NCBI RefSeq assembly: GCF_901875575.1
Contig: NZ_CABFMF010000022.1
Coordinates: 1 to 64,000, forward strand
DNA length: 64,000 nucleotides
Source of the DNA: an uncultured Streptococcus sp.
Lineage (GTDB): Bacteria > Bacillota > Bacilli > Lactobacillales > Streptococcaceae
Reading direction: 5' to 3'
The notes beneath the pieces were generated by a model that saw nothing but the letters and a program-made list of their open reading frames with translations, was not told the origin of the DNA and did not search any database. The position numbers were made by a program, and so were the translations under genes. This document shows positions 39,729 to 48,313 of the stretch, one piece after another. Positions within the stretch are counted from its first letter, which is position 1. The number at the start of each line of letters is the position of its first letter.

Positions 39729-40286
39729 ATGGCTAACGCAATTATTGAAAAAGCTAAAGAGAGAATGACTCAGTCTCATCAATCACTTGCTCGTGAATTT
39801 GGTGGTATCCGTGCAGGACGTGCCAATGCAAGTTTGCTTGATCGTGTACATGTAGAATACTATGGAGTAGAAACTCCTCTTAACCAAATCGCTTCCATTA
39901 CGATTCCAGAAGCGCGTGTTTTGTTGGTAACACCATTTGATAAGTCTTCATTGAAAGACATCGAACGTGCCTTGAACGCTTCTGATCTTGGTATCACACC
40001 AGCTAACGATGGTTCTGTGATTCGTTTGGTTATCCCAGCTCTTACAGAAGAAACTCGTCGTGACCTTGCTAAAGAAGTGAAGAAGGTCGGCGAAAATGCT
40101 AAAGTGGCTGTCCGCAATATCCGTCGTGATGCTATGGACGAAGCTAAGAAACAAGAAAAAGCAAAAGAAATCACTGAAGACGAATTGAAGACTCTTGAAA
40201 AAGATATTCAAAAAGTAACAGACGATGCTGTGAAACACATCGACGACATGACTGCCAACAAAGAGAAAGAACTTTTGGAAGTCTAA
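39729..40286 (+). CDS. frr: Ribosome recycling factor
   Basis: The 185-residue protein shows the RRF signatures FGGIRAGRANASLLDRVHVE, TPFDKSSLKDIERALNASDL and RIRRD-like NIRRDAMDEAKKQEK. With EF-G it splits the post-termination ribosome. Terminator AAAACTCAG/CTGAGTTTT follows at about 40297-40330. Confidence 0.98.
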   Translation: MANAIIEKAKERMTQSHQSLAREFGGIRAGRANASLLDRVHVEYYGVETPLNQIASITIPEARVLLVTPFDKSSLKDIERALNASDLGITPANDGSVIRLVIPALTEETRRDLAKEVKKVGENAKVAVRNIRRDAMDEAKKQEKAKEITEDELKTLEKDIQKVTDDAVKHIDDMTANKEKELLEV

Positions 40287-40296
40287 AAATAAACAG

Positions 40297-40330
40297 AAAA
40301 ACTCAGTTGGCATTGCTGGCTGAGTTTTAT
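40297..40330 (+). terminator. Terminator of pyrH-frr
   Basis: AAAAACTCAG and CTGAGTTTTATT arms across a 12-nt loop. Confidence 0.75.
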
Positions 40331-40345
40331 TCGAAAGAAGGAAAT

Positions 40346-41200
40346 ATGAATACAAATCTTGCAAGTTTTATCGTTGGACTCATCATCGATGAAAATGACC
40401 GTTTTTACTTTGTGCAAAAGGATGGCCAGACCTATGCACTTGCTAAGGAAGAAGGTCAGCATACAGTAGGGGACACGGTTAAAGGCTTTGCCTACGCGGA
40501 TATGAAGCAAAAACTCCGCTTGACAACTCTAGAAGTGACTGCCACTCAGGACCAATTTGGTTGGGGCCGTGTCACAGAGGTTCGTAAGGACTTGGGTGTC
40601 TTTGTGGATACGGGTCTTCCTGACAAGGAAATCGTTGTGTCACTCGATATCCTCCCTGAGCTCAAGGAACTCTGGCCTAAGAAGGGCGACCAACTCTACA
40701 TCCGTCTTGAAGTGGACAAGAAAGACCGTATCTGGGGCCTCTTGGCTTATCAAGAAGACTTCCAACGTCTGGCTCGTCCTGCCTACAACAACATGCAGAA
40801 CCAAAACTGGCCAGCCATTGTATATCGTCTCAAGCTGTCAGGAACTTTTGTTTACCTGCCAGAAAATAACATGCTTGGCTTTATCCATCCTAGCGAGCGC
40901 TACGCAGAGCCACGTTTGGGTCAAGTCTTAGATGCGCGTGTCATTGGTTTCCGTGAAGTGGACCGTACCTTGAACCTCTCCCTCAAACCGCGTTCTTTTG
41001 AGATGTTGGAAAATGATGCCCAGATGATTTTGACCTACTTGGAAGGCAATGGCGGTTTCATGACCTTAAATGATAAGTCATCTCCAGACGACATCAAAGC
41101 AACCTTTGGCATTTCTAAAGGTCAGTTCAAGAAAGCACTTGGTGGCTTGATGAAGGCTGGCAAAATCAAGCAAGACCAGTTTGGGACAGAGTTGATTTAG
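40346..41200 (+). CDS. cvfB: S1-domain RNA-binding protein CvfB
   Basis: The 284-residue protein is built of S1-like domains (about 5-60, GWGRVTEVRKDLGVFVDTGL at 65-125, and MLGFIHPSERYAEPRLGQVL at 150-215) and ends in a winged helix (GISKGQFKKALGGLMKAGKI). CvfB affects virulence gene expression in staphylococci and streptococci. The ATG at 40346 follows AAGGAA; the longer frame begins inside the frr terminator. Confidence 0.9.
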   Translation: MNTNLASFIVGLIIDENDRFYFVQKDGQTYALAKEEGQHTVGDTVKGFAYADMKQKLRLTTLEVTATQDQFGWGRVTEVRKDLGVFVDTGLPDKEIVVSLDILPELKELWPKKGDQLYIRLEVDKKDRIWGLLAYQEDFQRLARPAYNNMQNQNWPAIVYRLKLSGTFVYLPENNMLGFIHPSERYAEPRLGQVLDARVIGFREVDRTLNLSLKPRSFEMLENDAQMILTYLEGNGGFMTLNDKSSPDDIKATFGISKGQFKKALGGLMKAGKIKQDQFGTELI

Positions 41201-41208
41201 GGAGACAT

Positions 41209-41424
41209 ATGAGAAAATCATTTTATACTTGGCTCATGACTGAGCGCAATCCTAAAAGTAATAGTCCCAAGGCTATCTTGGCAGACCTCGCTTTTGAAGA
41301 ATCAGCCTTCCCAAAACACACAGATGATTTTGATGAGGTGAGTCGCTTTTTAGAGGAACATGCCAGTTTCTCTTTTAACCTAGGAGACTTTGACGCTATC
41401 TGGCAAGAATACTTAGAACACTAG
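41209..41424 (+). CDS. YozE SAM-like domain protein
   Basis: The 71-residue protein matches the YozE_SAM_like family: SFYTWLMTERNPKSNSPKAI, LADLAFEESAFPKHTDDFDE and VSRFLEEHASFSFNLGDFD. A helical protein of unknown function, perhaps DNA binding. It is 8 bp after cvfB. Confidence 0.9.
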   Translation: MRKSFYTWLMTERNPKSNSPKAILADLAFEESAFPKHTDDFDEVSRFLEEHASFSFNLGDFDAIWQEYLEH

Positions 41425-41468
41425 CATGAGTCATTGGGTTTGGGCTAGTAATTTCTCCATCCCTCTGC

Positions 41469-41474
41469 TATAAT
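41469..41474 (+). promoter_or_regulatory. -10 box of phoH promoter
   Basis: TGCTATAAT is an extended -10 box. Transcription would start at ~41481, at the edge of the stem-loop repeat that fills the leader. Confidence 0.6.
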
Positions 41475-41483
41475 ATAGTCATT

Positions 41484-41568
41484 CCGTTTATCTTTTATTA
41501 CGTCGTTAACTTGCCTTGCCTAACCTTAGTTATGCCTACGACTCGTTGTCTAGTACTAAAAGCAAACG
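41484..41568. repeat. ~85-bp stem-loop repeat, copy in phoH leader
   Basis: CCGTTTATCTTTTATTAC at the left pairs imperfectly with GTACTAAAAGCAAACG at the right. The interior TTGCCTTGCCTAACCTTAGT and TATGCCTACGACTC match the rplU-leader copy at 26820-26860. Confidence 0.6.
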
Positions 41569-41608
41569 AAAAACTACTAAAAATAAAAGGATTAGAGAGG
41601 TTCTTTAT

Positions 41609-42613
41609 TTGAAGGAACATTCAATAGACATTCAACTGAGTCATCCAGATGACCTGTTTCATCTTTTTGGTTCCAATGAGCGCCATCTTCGTTTGATGGA
41701 AGAAGAGCTTGATGTGGTGATTCATGCTCGTACGGAGATTGTGCAGGTTTTGGGAGAAGAGACTGCCTGTGAGGAAACCCGTCAGGTTATCCAAGCTCTC
41801 ATGGTCTTGGTCAATCGTGGTATGACCGTTGGCACGCCAGATGTGGTGACTGCGATTAGCATGGTCAAAAACGATGAAATTGACAAGTTTGTCGCCCTTT
41901 ACGAAGAAGAAATCATCAAAGATAATACAGGGAAGCCTATCCGTGTCAAAACACTGGGTCAAAAACTTTATGTGGACAGTGTCAAACAGCATGATGTGAC
42001 ATTTGGAATTGGGCCAGCAGGTACAGGTAAGACCTTCCTTGCAGTGACCTTGGCAGTGACAGCTCTTAAACGTGGTCAGGTTAAGCGAATTATCCTGACT
42101 CGTCCAGCAGTGGAAGCAGGTGAAAGTCTAGGTTTTCTTCCGGGTGATCTTAAAGAGAAGGTAGATCCTTACCTTCGACCTGTTTATGATGCCTTGTATC
42201 AGATTCTGGGAAAAGACCAAACGACTCGTCTCATGGAGCGTGAAATTATCGAGATTGCGCCCCTTGCTTATATGCGTGGACGAACCTTGGATGATGCCTT
42301 TGTCATTCTCGATGAGGCGCAAAATACGACCATCATGCAGATGAAGATGTTCTTGACTCGTTTAGGTTTTCATTCTAAGATGATTGTCAATGGAGATATT
42401 AGTCAGATTGACCTGCCACGCAATGTCAAGTCCGGTTTGATTGATGCTCAAGAGAAACTAAAGAACATTCACCAGATTGACTTTGTTCATTTTTCTGCTA
42501 AGGATGTGGTTCGCCATCCAGTTGTCGCTCAGATTATCCGAGCTTATGAACCATCTCCAGTTAAAAAAGCAGAGAGTGAAGAATTAGATCCTCAACCTCT
42601 ATCTGAAGGATAG
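41609..42613 (+). CDS. phoH: PhoH-family ATPase
   Basis: From a TTG at 41609, eight nt after AGAGG, the product is 334 residues and starts with KEHSIDIQLSHPDDLFHLFG, the usual N-terminus. The P-loop is GIGPAGTGKTFLAVTLAV and the Walker B FVILDEAQNTTIMQMKMFLT. PhoH proteins are ATP-binding, RNA-associated factors often linked to YbeY. An upstream in-frame ATG at 41516 would place the start inside the hairpin repeat and is not favoured. Confidence 0.9.
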   Translation: MKEHSIDIQLSHPDDLFHLFGSNERHLRLMEEELDVVIHARTEIVQVLGEETACEETRQVIQALMVLVNRGMTVGTPDVVTAISMVKNDEIDKFVALYEEEIIKDNTGKPIRVKTLGQKLYVDSVKQHDVTFGIGPAGTGKTFLAVTLAVTALKRGQVKRIILTRPAVEAGESLGFLPGDLKEKVDPYLRPVYDALYQILGKDQTTRLMEREIIEIAPLAYMRGRTLDDAFVILDEAQNTTIMQMKMFLTRLGFHSKMIVNGDISQIDLPRNVKSGLIDAQEKLKNIHQIDFVHFSAKDVVRHPVVAQIIRAYEPSPVKKAESEELDPQPLSEG

Positions 42614-42731
42614 TTCTTTTGTACTTAAAGTTATCTCAATACCAAGTATAAATTTGCGTTTTAAATGTTTCATTCAATATCCTTATCTTAGTTAGAATCT
42701 TAGTTAGAAACTTTTCAAGTGGAGGAAACGT

Positions 42732-43301
42732 ATGGAATCAATTTTTGTAAAACTTGCCCAGTATCCGTCTATAGAAACGGAGCGTTTATTGCTTAGACCT
42801 GTAACCTTGGATGATGCGGAAGCAATGTTTGACTATGCCTCGGATAAGGATAATACACGTTACACTTTTCCAACCAATCAAAATTTAGAAGAAACCAAAA
42901 ATAACATTGCTCAGTTCTACTTGACCAATCCCTTGGGACGCTGGGGAATAGAACTGAAATGCAATGGCAAATTTATTGGAACCATTGACTTGCACAAGAT
43001 TGATTCTGTTCTTAAGAAGGCAGCTATTGGCTACATTATCAATAAAAAGTATTGGAATCAAGGATTGGCGACAGAAGCCAATCGTGCCGTAATTGAGCTA
43101 GCTTTTGAGAAGATAGGAATGAATAAGTTAGTTGCTTTACACGATAAGGCTAATCCTGCATCTGGAAAGGTCATGGAGAAATCAGGCATGCGTTTTTCAC
43201 ATGCAGAACCTTATGCTTGTATGGACCAGCATGAAGAAGGCCGAATCGTGACAAGAGTTCATTATGTCTTGACCAAGGAAGACTATTTTGCAAATAAATA
43301 A
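42732..43301 (+). CDS. GNAT-family N-acetyltransferase (RimJ/RimL-like)
   Basis: The 189-residue enzyme has IETERLLLRPVTLDDAEAMF at the N-terminus and the acetyl-CoA site around YWNQGLATEANRAVIELAFE, then KVMEKSGMRF. It may acetylate a protein N-terminus, an antibiotic or polyamine; the substrate is unknown. It has its own GGAGG and is ended by a hairpin with T-run at 43303-43335. Confidence 0.85.
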   Translation: MESIFVKLAQYPSIETERLLLRPVTLDDAEAMFDYASDKDNTRYTFPTNQNLEETKNNIAQFYLTNPLGRWGIELKCNGKFIGTIDLHKIDSVLKKAAIGYIINKKYWNQGLATEANRAVIELAFEKIGMNKLVALHDKANPASGKVMEKSGMRFSHAEPYACMDQHEEGRIVTRVHYVLTKEDYFANK

Positions 43302-43302
43302 G

Positions 43303-43335
43303 CAGTTGAAAAGAAATTTTCGACTGTTTTTTCTT
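43303..43335 (+). terminator. Terminator of acetyltransferase gene
   Basis: CAGTTGAAAA and TTTTCGACTG arms followed by TTTTTTC, just before the com-box. Confidence 0.8.
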
Positions 43336-43340
43336 TCTCT

Positions 43341-43348
43341 TACGAATA
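43341..43348 (+). promoter_or_regulatory. com-box (ComX/SigX promoter) of comEA-comEC
   Basis: TACGAATA is the streptococcal late-competence -10 motif, preceded by a T-rich stretch. It sits 19 bp before the comEA start, so both uptake genes are expected only during competence. Confidence 0.88.
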
Positions 43349-43367
43349 ATCTAAGAGAGGAGAAAAT

Positions 43368-44009
43368 ATGGAAGCAATTTTCGAGAAAATCAAAGAGTAT
43401 AAAATCATTGTCATCTGTACTGGTCTGGGCTTGCTTGTTGGCGGATTTTTCCTGCTAAAACCAGCTCCACAAACACCTGTCAAGGAAAGGAATTTGCAGG
43501 CAGAAGTCGCAGCTGTTTCCAAGGATTCGTCGACCGAAAAGGAAGTGAAGAAGGAGGAACCGGTTGAACAAGATCTAATCACAGTAGATGTAAAAGGCGC
43601 TGTTAAAGCACCTGGAATTTATGATTTGCCGGTAGGTAGTCGGGTCAATGATGCTGTTCAGAAGGCAGGTGGCTTGACAGAGCAAGCAGATAGCAAGTCG
43701 CTCAATCTAGCTCAGAAAGTTAGTGATGAGGCTCTGGTTTACGTTCCCACTAAGGGAGAAGAAGCAGCTAGTCAACAGACTGGTTCTGGGATGGCTTCTT
43801 CAACAAGCAAGGAAAAGAAGGTCAATCTCAACAAGGCCAGTCTGGAAGAACTCAAGCAGGTCAAGGGACTGGGAGGAAAACGAGCTCAGGACATTATCGA
43901 TCATCGTGAAACAAATGGGAAATTCAAGTCGGTTGATGAACTCAAGAAAGTCTCTGGCATTGGTGCCAAGACCATAGAAAAGCTAAAAGATTATGTTACA
44001 GTGGATTAA
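43368..44009 (+). CDS. comEA: Competence DNA receptor ComEA
   Basis: The 213-residue protein has an N-terminal membrane anchor (IIVICTGLGLLVGGFFLL), a SLBB domain (TVDVKGAVKAPGIYDLPVGS, about 70-130) and a C-terminal double helix-hairpin-helix that binds DNA (VNLNKASLEELKQVKGLGGK, VDELKKVSGIGAKTIEKL). It captures double-stranded DNA outside the membrane. It overlaps comEC by 17 bp. Confidence 0.96.
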   Translation: MEAIFEKIKEYKIIVICTGLGLLVGGFFLLKPAPQTPVKERNLQAEVAAVSKDSSTEKEVKKEEPVEQDLITVDVKGAVKAPGIYDLPVGSRVNDAVQKAGGLTEQADSKSLNLAQKVSDEALVYVPTKGEEAASQQTGSGMASSTSKEKKVNLNKASLEELKQVKGLGGKRAQDIIDHRETNGKFKSVDELKKVSGIGAKTIEKLKDYVTVD

Positions 44010-46233
44010 GAATTTCCCCATTCCCCTAATTTACCTGAGTTTTCTGTTGCTTTGGCTTTATTACGCCATTTTTTCAGCATCCTATCTTGCTTTGTTGGGC
44101 TTTGTTTTTCTGCTAGTTTGTCTCTTTATTCAATTTCCTTGGAAATCAGCAGGCAGAGTTCTAGTGATTTGTGGAATCTTTGGTTGCTGGTTTCTGTTTC
44201 AAAATTGGCAACAGAGTCAAGCGAATCAAAATCTGGTGGATTCTGTTGAAAAGGTACGGATTTTGCCTGACACTATTAAGGTCAATGGTGATAGTTTGTC
44301 CTTTCGTGGTAAGTCTCGTGGACGCGTTTTTCAAGTCTATTATAAACTCCAGTCCGAGGAGGAGAAAGAACAATTTCAAACTTTAACAGACCTTCATGAC
44401 TTGGAACTAGAAGGAAAACTTTTGGATCCAGAAGGGAAGAGAAACTTTGGTGGATTTAACTATCAAGCCTATCTGAAAACTCAGGGAATTTACCAGACTC
44501 TAAATATCAAAAAAATCCAATCATTTCAAAAGGTTGGCAGTTGGGATGTAGGTGAAAACCTGTCGAGTTTACGCCGAAAGGCTGTAGTTTGGATTAAGAC
44601 GCATTTTCCAGACCCTATGCGCAATTACATGACGGGACTTCTATTAGGACATCTGGACACCGACTTTGAGGAGATGAATGAGCTTTATTCCAGTCTTGGA
44701 ATTATCCACCTCTTTGCCTTGTCGGGTATGCAGGTAGGCTTTTTCATGGATGGATTTAAGAAACTTCTCTTGCGATTGGGCTTGACCCAAGAAAAGTTGA
44801 AATGGCTGACTTATCCCTTTTCTCTTATCTATGCAGGGCTGACAGGATTTTCAGCATCAGTCATTCGAAGTCTATTGCAGAAGCTACTGGCTCAACATGG
44901 TGTTAAGGGCTTGGATAATTTTGCCTTGACGGCGCTTGTCCTCTTTATCATCATGCCAAACTTTTTCCTGACTGCAGGAGGAGTTTTGTCATGTGCTTAT
45001 GCTTTTATCTTGACCATGACCAGCAAAGAAGGGGAGGGACTTAAGGCTGTTGCCAGAGAAAGTCTGGTCATTTCCTTGGGGATATTGCCCATTCTATCCT
45101 TCTATTTTGCGGAATTTCAGCCTTGGTCCATCCTTTTGACCTTTGTCTTTTCCTTTCTATTTGACTTGGTATTTTTACCGCTCTTGTCTATCTTATTTGC
45201 CCTTTCCTTTCTCTATCCAGTCATTCAGCTGAATTTTATCTTTGAATGGTTGGAGGGAATGATTCGCTTTGTATCACAGGTGGCAAGTAGACCGCTTGTC
45301 TTTGGACAACCCAATGCATGGCTTTTAATCCTATTGTTAATTTCATTGGCTTTAGTTTATGATTTGAGAAAAAACATTAAAAGGCTAGCAGTATTGAGCT
45401 TATTGATTACAGGACTCTTTTTCCTGACCAAGCATCCACTGGAAAATGAAATCACCATGCTGGATGTGGGGCAAGGGGAAAGTATTTTCCTAAGGGATGT
45501 AACTGGGAAGACCATTCTCATAGATGTAGGTGGCAAGGCAGAATCTGATAAGAAAATTAAGGCTTGGCAAGAAAAGACGACGACCAGTAATGCACAGAGA
45601 AGCTTGATACCCTATCTTAAAAGTCGAGGAGTGGCCAAGATTGACCAGCTGATTTTGACCAATACGGACAAGGAACATGTTGGAGATTTGTTGGAGGTGA
45701 CCAAGGCTTTCCATGTAGGGGAGATTTTAGTATCAAAAGGCAGTTTGAAACAGAAGGAATTTGTGGCAGAACTACAGGCAACTCAAACCAAGGTTCGTAG
45801 TGTGTCAGTGGGAGAGAACTTGCCAATTTTTGGAAGTCAGTTAGAAGTCCTATCTCCAAGGAAAATGGGAGATGGAGGTTATGATGATTCCCTGGTTCTG
45901 TATGGAAAACTTTTGGATAAAAACTTTCTTTTCACAGGAAACTTGGAGGAGAAAGGAGAGAAGGACGTGCTGAAGCATTATCCTGACCTAGAGGTGGATG
46001 TTTTGAAAGCTGGCCAACATGGCTCTAAAAAGTCATCTAGTTCAGCCTTTCTAGAAAAACTCAAACCAGAGCTTACTCTTATCTCAGTTGGAAAGAACAA
46101 TCGAACGAAACTCCCCCATCAGGAGACTTTGACACGACTGGAAGGTATCAATAGTAAAGTTTACCGAACTGACCAGCAAGGAGCTATACGCTTTAAAGGG
46201 TGGAAAAGTTGGAAGGTTGAAACGGTTGGTTAA
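43993..46233 (+). CDS. comEC: Competence DNA channel ComEC
   Basis: The 746-residue membrane protein has N-terminal spans and a DUF4131 region, a central Competence domain (LFALSGMQVGFFMDGFKKLL; many helices ~220-480), and a C-terminal metallo-beta-lactamase-like domain (ITMLDVGQGESIFLRDV, LTNTDKEHVGDLLEV, KAGQHGSKKSSSSAF). It carries single-stranded DNA into the cell. It is the second gene of the com-box operon and appears intact. Confidence 0.96.
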   Translation: MLQWIKNFPIPLIYLSFLLLWLYYAIFSASYLALLGFVFLLVCLFIQFPWKSAGRVLVICGIFGCWFLFQNWQQSQANQNLVDSVEKVRILPDTIKVNGDSLSFRGKSRGRVFQVYYKLQSEEEKEQFQTLTDLHDLELEGKLLDPEGKRNFGGFNYQAYLKTQGIYQTLNIKKIQSFQKVGSWDVGENLSSLRRKAVVWIKTHFPDPMRNYMTGLLLGHLDTDFEEMNELYSSLGIIHLFALSGMQVGFFMDGFKKLLLRLGLTQEKLKWLTYPFSLIYAGLTGFSASVIRSLLQKLLAQHGVKGLDNFALTALVLFIIMPNFFLTAGGVLSCAYAFILTMTSKEGEGLKAVARESLVISLGILPILSFYFAEFQPWSILLTFVFSFLFDLVFLPLLSILFALSFLYPVIQLNFIFEWLEGMIRFVSQVASRPLVFGQPNAWLLILLLISLALVYDLRKNIKRLAVLSLLITGLFFLTKHPLENEITMLDVGQGESIFLRDVTGKTILIDVGGKAESDKKIKAWQEKTTTSNAQRSLIPYLKSRGVAKIDQLILTNTDKEHVGDLLEVTKAFHVGEILVSKGSLKQKEFVAELQATQTKVRSVSVGENLPIFGSQLEVLSPRKMGDGGYDDSLVLYGKLLDKNFLFTGNLEEKGEKDVLKHYPDLEVDVLKAGQHGSKKSSSSAFLEKLKPELTLISVGKNNRTKLPHQETLTRLEGINSKVYRTDQQGAIRFKGWKSWKVETVG

Positions 46234-46268
46234 TAAACACAAACTTTTCAAAAAAATAACTTTTTATC

Positions 46269-46297
46269 TTGACAAGGGCTAGAAAACTTGGTATCAT
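46269..46297 (+). promoter_or_regulatory. Promoter of infC-rpmI-rplT
   Basis: TTGACA (46269-46274), 17 bp, TATCAT (46292-46297). Confidence 0.75.
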
Positions 46298-46304
46298 ATA
46301 AAAG

Positions 46305-46450
46305 TTGAGAAAAGCAGAAGTGAGAGCTTCTCGCCTTGTGACATTAAGTTGCCTGGCCCTACGGATGAAAAGTTTCTAAGAAACGCTATCATAACGTGCG
46401 GGCTTGTATATTTACGAGTCCGCTATTGTTTTTCTCTAATAAAACAAAAG
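46305..46450 (+). ncRNA. L20 leader RNA
   Basis: AGCAGAAGTGAGAGCTTCTC opens a leader of ~140 nt before infC, with GCGGGCTTGTATATTTACGA and GTCCGC forming a terminator-like stem before TTGTTTTTCTC. This matches the L20-responsive infC leader of Firmicutes, through which L20 represses the operon. Confidence 0.75.
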
Positions 46451-46461
46451 AGGTGAAAACC

Positions 46462-46983
46462 ATAGCAAAGCAAGACTTATTCATCAATGATGAGATTCGT
46501 GTACGTGAAGTTCGCTTGATTGGTCTTGAAGGAGAACAGTTAGGCATTAAGCCACTCAGTGAAGCGCAAGCTTTGGCTGATAACGCTAATGTTGACCTAG
46601 TATTGATTCAACCGCAAGCCAAACCACCTGTTGCAAAAATTATGGACTACGGTAAGTTCAAATTTGAGTACCAGAAGAAACAAAAAGAACAACGTAAAAA
46701 ACAAAGTGTTGTTACTGTGAAAGAAGTTCGTCTAAGTCCAACTATTGACAAGGGTGACTTTGATACAAAACTTCGCAATGCACGCAAATTCCTTGAAAAA
46801 GGAAATAAAGTTAAGGTATCTATTCGCTTTAAGGGTCGTATGATTACCCATAAAGAGATTGGTGCAAAAGTTTTAGCCGAGTTTGCTGAAGCAACTCAAG
46901 ATATTGCCATCATCGAACAACGTGCTAAAATGGATGGACGTCAAATGTTCATGCAATTGGCGCCAGCGACTGACAAAAAATAA
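46462..46983 (+). CDS. infC: Translation initiation factor IF-3 (ATA start)
   Basis: The 173-residue protein reads [20 protein letters not shown] and carries [33 protein letters not shown] and [27 protein letters not shown] is 6-7 nt before ATA at 46462, so the rare initiator ATA is the best start; this would subject infC to IF-3 autocontrol, as for AUU in other bacteria. An in-frame TTG 36 nt upstream lacks a good site. Confidence 0.9.
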
Positions 46984-47015
46984 TTGTCAGAAAGTTAAAT
47001 AAAGGAGAAAAAATC

Positions 47016-47216
47016 ATGCCAAAACAAAAAACACACCGCGCATCAGCTAAACGTTTCAAACGTACAGGTTCTGGTGGACTTAAACGTTTCCGTGCTTACA
47101 CTTCTCACCGTTTCCACGGAAAAACTAAGAAACAACGTCGTCATCTTCGTAAAGCATCTATGGTGCATTCAGGAGATTACAAACGTATCAAAGCAATGCT
47201 TACTCGCTTGAAATAA
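47016..47216 (+). CDS. rpmI: 50S ribosomal protein L35
   Basis: The 66-residue basic protein starts MPKQKTHRASAKRFKRTGSG and contains RRHLRKASMVHSGDYKRIK, diagnostic for L35. It is between infC and rplT with a strong AAAGGAG site. Confidence 0.98.
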   Translation: MPKQKTHRASAKRFKRTGSGGLKRFRAYTSHRFHGKTKKQRRHLRKASMVHSGDYKRIKAMLTRLK

Positions 47217-47267
47217 TAGCTTAACAGTAAGTAAAGAATTCTAGGAAATATTTGGAGGAAATAAAAC

Positions 47268-47627
47268 ATGGCACGTGTTAAAGGTGGCGTTGTATCACGC
47301 AAACGTCGTAAACGTATTCTTAAATTAGCAAAAGGTTACTATGGAGCTAAACACATCTTGTTCCGTACTGCGAAAGAACAAGTAATGAACTCTTACTACT
47401 ATGCATACCGTGACCGTCGTCAGAAAAAACGTGACTTCCGCAAATTGTGGATCACTCGTATCAACGCGGCAGCTCGTATGAACGGACTTTCATACTCACA
47501 ATTGATGCATGGTTTGAAATTGGCTGAGATCGAAGTTAACCGTAAAATGCTTGCTGACTTGGCTGTTAACGATGCATCAGCTTTCACAGCTCTTGCAGAT
47601 GCAGCTAAAGCAAAACTTGGTAAATAA
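47268..47627 (+). CDS. rplT: 50S ribosomal protein L20
   Basis: The 119-residue protein starts MARVKGGVVSRKRRKRILKL and includes YYGAKHILFRTAKEQVMNSY. It is an early assembly protein and the repressor of its own operon via the leader RNA. Terminator at 47638-47666. Confidence 0.98.
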   Translation: MARVKGGVVSRKRRKRILKLAKGYYGAKHILFRTAKEQVMNSYYYAYRDRRQKKRDFRKLWITRINAAARMNGLSYSQLMHGLKLAEIEVNRKMLADLAVNDASAFTALADAAKAKLGK

Positions 47628-47637
47628 TAACAGATAA

Positions 47638-47666
47638 GACTGGAACAGGATTGTCCCAGTCTTTTT
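47638..47666 (+). terminator. Terminator of infC operon
   Basis: GACTGGAACA and TGTCCCAGTC arms followed by TTTTT. Confidence 0.8.
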
Positions 47667-47684
47667 AAAAATAAAGGAGAAAAT

Positions 47685-48065
47685 ATGGCTTCAAAAATGC
47701 TACATACTTGCTTGCGAGTAGAAAATCTTGAAAAATCAATTGCATTTTATCAAGATGCTTTTGGTTTTAAAGAATTGCGTCGCAGAGATTTTCCAGATCA
47801 TGCCTTCACGATTGTCTATCTAGGTCTTGAGGGTGACGACTATGAGTTGGAGTTGACTTATAACTATGATCACGGCCCTTATGTGGTTGGAGATGGCTTT
47901 GCCCATATCGCCCTAAGTACACCTGATCTTGAGGCACTTCATCAAGAGCATAGTGCAAAAGGATATGAAGTGACTGAGCCAAATGGTCTACCAGGAACTG
48001 CACCAAACTATTACTTTGTCAAAGACCCTGATGGCTACAAGGTTGAAGTCATTCGTGAAAAATAA
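47685..48065 (+). CDS. gloA: Glyoxalase I (lactoylglutathione lyase)
   Basis: The 126-residue VOC-fold protein has metal ligands in MLHTCLRVENLEKSIAFYQD (histidine 7), ELELTYNYDHGPY and GFAHIALSTPDLEAL (histidine), with KDPDGYKVEVIREK at the end. It detoxifies methylglyoxal. It stands alone between two terminators. Confidence 0.92.
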   Translation: MASKMLHTCLRVENLEKSIAFYQDAFGFKELRRRDFPDHAFTIVYLGLEGDDYELELTYNYDHGPYVVGDGFAHIALSTPDLEALHQEHSAKGYEVTEPNGLPGTAPNYYFVKDPDGYKVEVIREK

Positions 48066-48072
48066 TCTCGTG

Positions 48073-48111
48073 AAGTCAAGTAGAATGTTCGTTTTCTACT
48101 TGACTTTTTTT
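48073..48111 (+). terminator. Terminator of gloA
   Basis: AAGTCAAGTAGAA and TTCTACTTGACTT arms then T-run. Its right arm doubles as the -35 box of the next promoter. Confidence 0.85.
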
Positions 48112-48128
48112 AGCTGAAAGAGTATACT
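48100..48128 (+). promoter_or_regulatory. Promoter of pyrK-pyrDb
   Basis: TTGACT (48100-48105), 17 bp, TATACT (48123-48128). Confidence 0.8.
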
Positions 48129-48139
48129 AGTAAAAATTT

Positions 48140-48300
48140 AACCTTTAAGGGGAGTCCAGAGAGACTCACAAGGTGTCAGATAAAAGAATAGTACAATTTT
48201 CTAGAGGGGACTTTTTGAGTGTGCTCTCTTCTGTTGTACGATTTTAACTGAGGCCTTGCACTAGCAAGGTCTTTTCTTTATCTGGTCCCCTTAAAATTTA
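48140..48300 (+). promoter_or_regulatory. PyrR-responsive attenuator leader
   Basis: AGGGGAGTCCAGAGAGACTC (48149-48168) contains the AGTCCAGAGAGACT PyrR-binding loop. A terminator hairpin CCTTGC/GCAAGG with TCTTTTCTTT follows at 48252-48280. TTTAAGGGGA at the start can also pair with TCCCCTTAAA just before the ribosome-binding site. With PyrR and UMP bound, transcription should stop here. Confidence 0.82.
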
Positions 48301-48313
48301 AGGAGGAAAAGTC

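Noticed and set aside
41516..41608. N-terminal extension of PhoH from ATG 41516
   Set aside because: The extension (SKRKTTKNKRIRE) is translated hairpin-repeat sequence without a ribosome-binding site; TTG 41609 fits the family.
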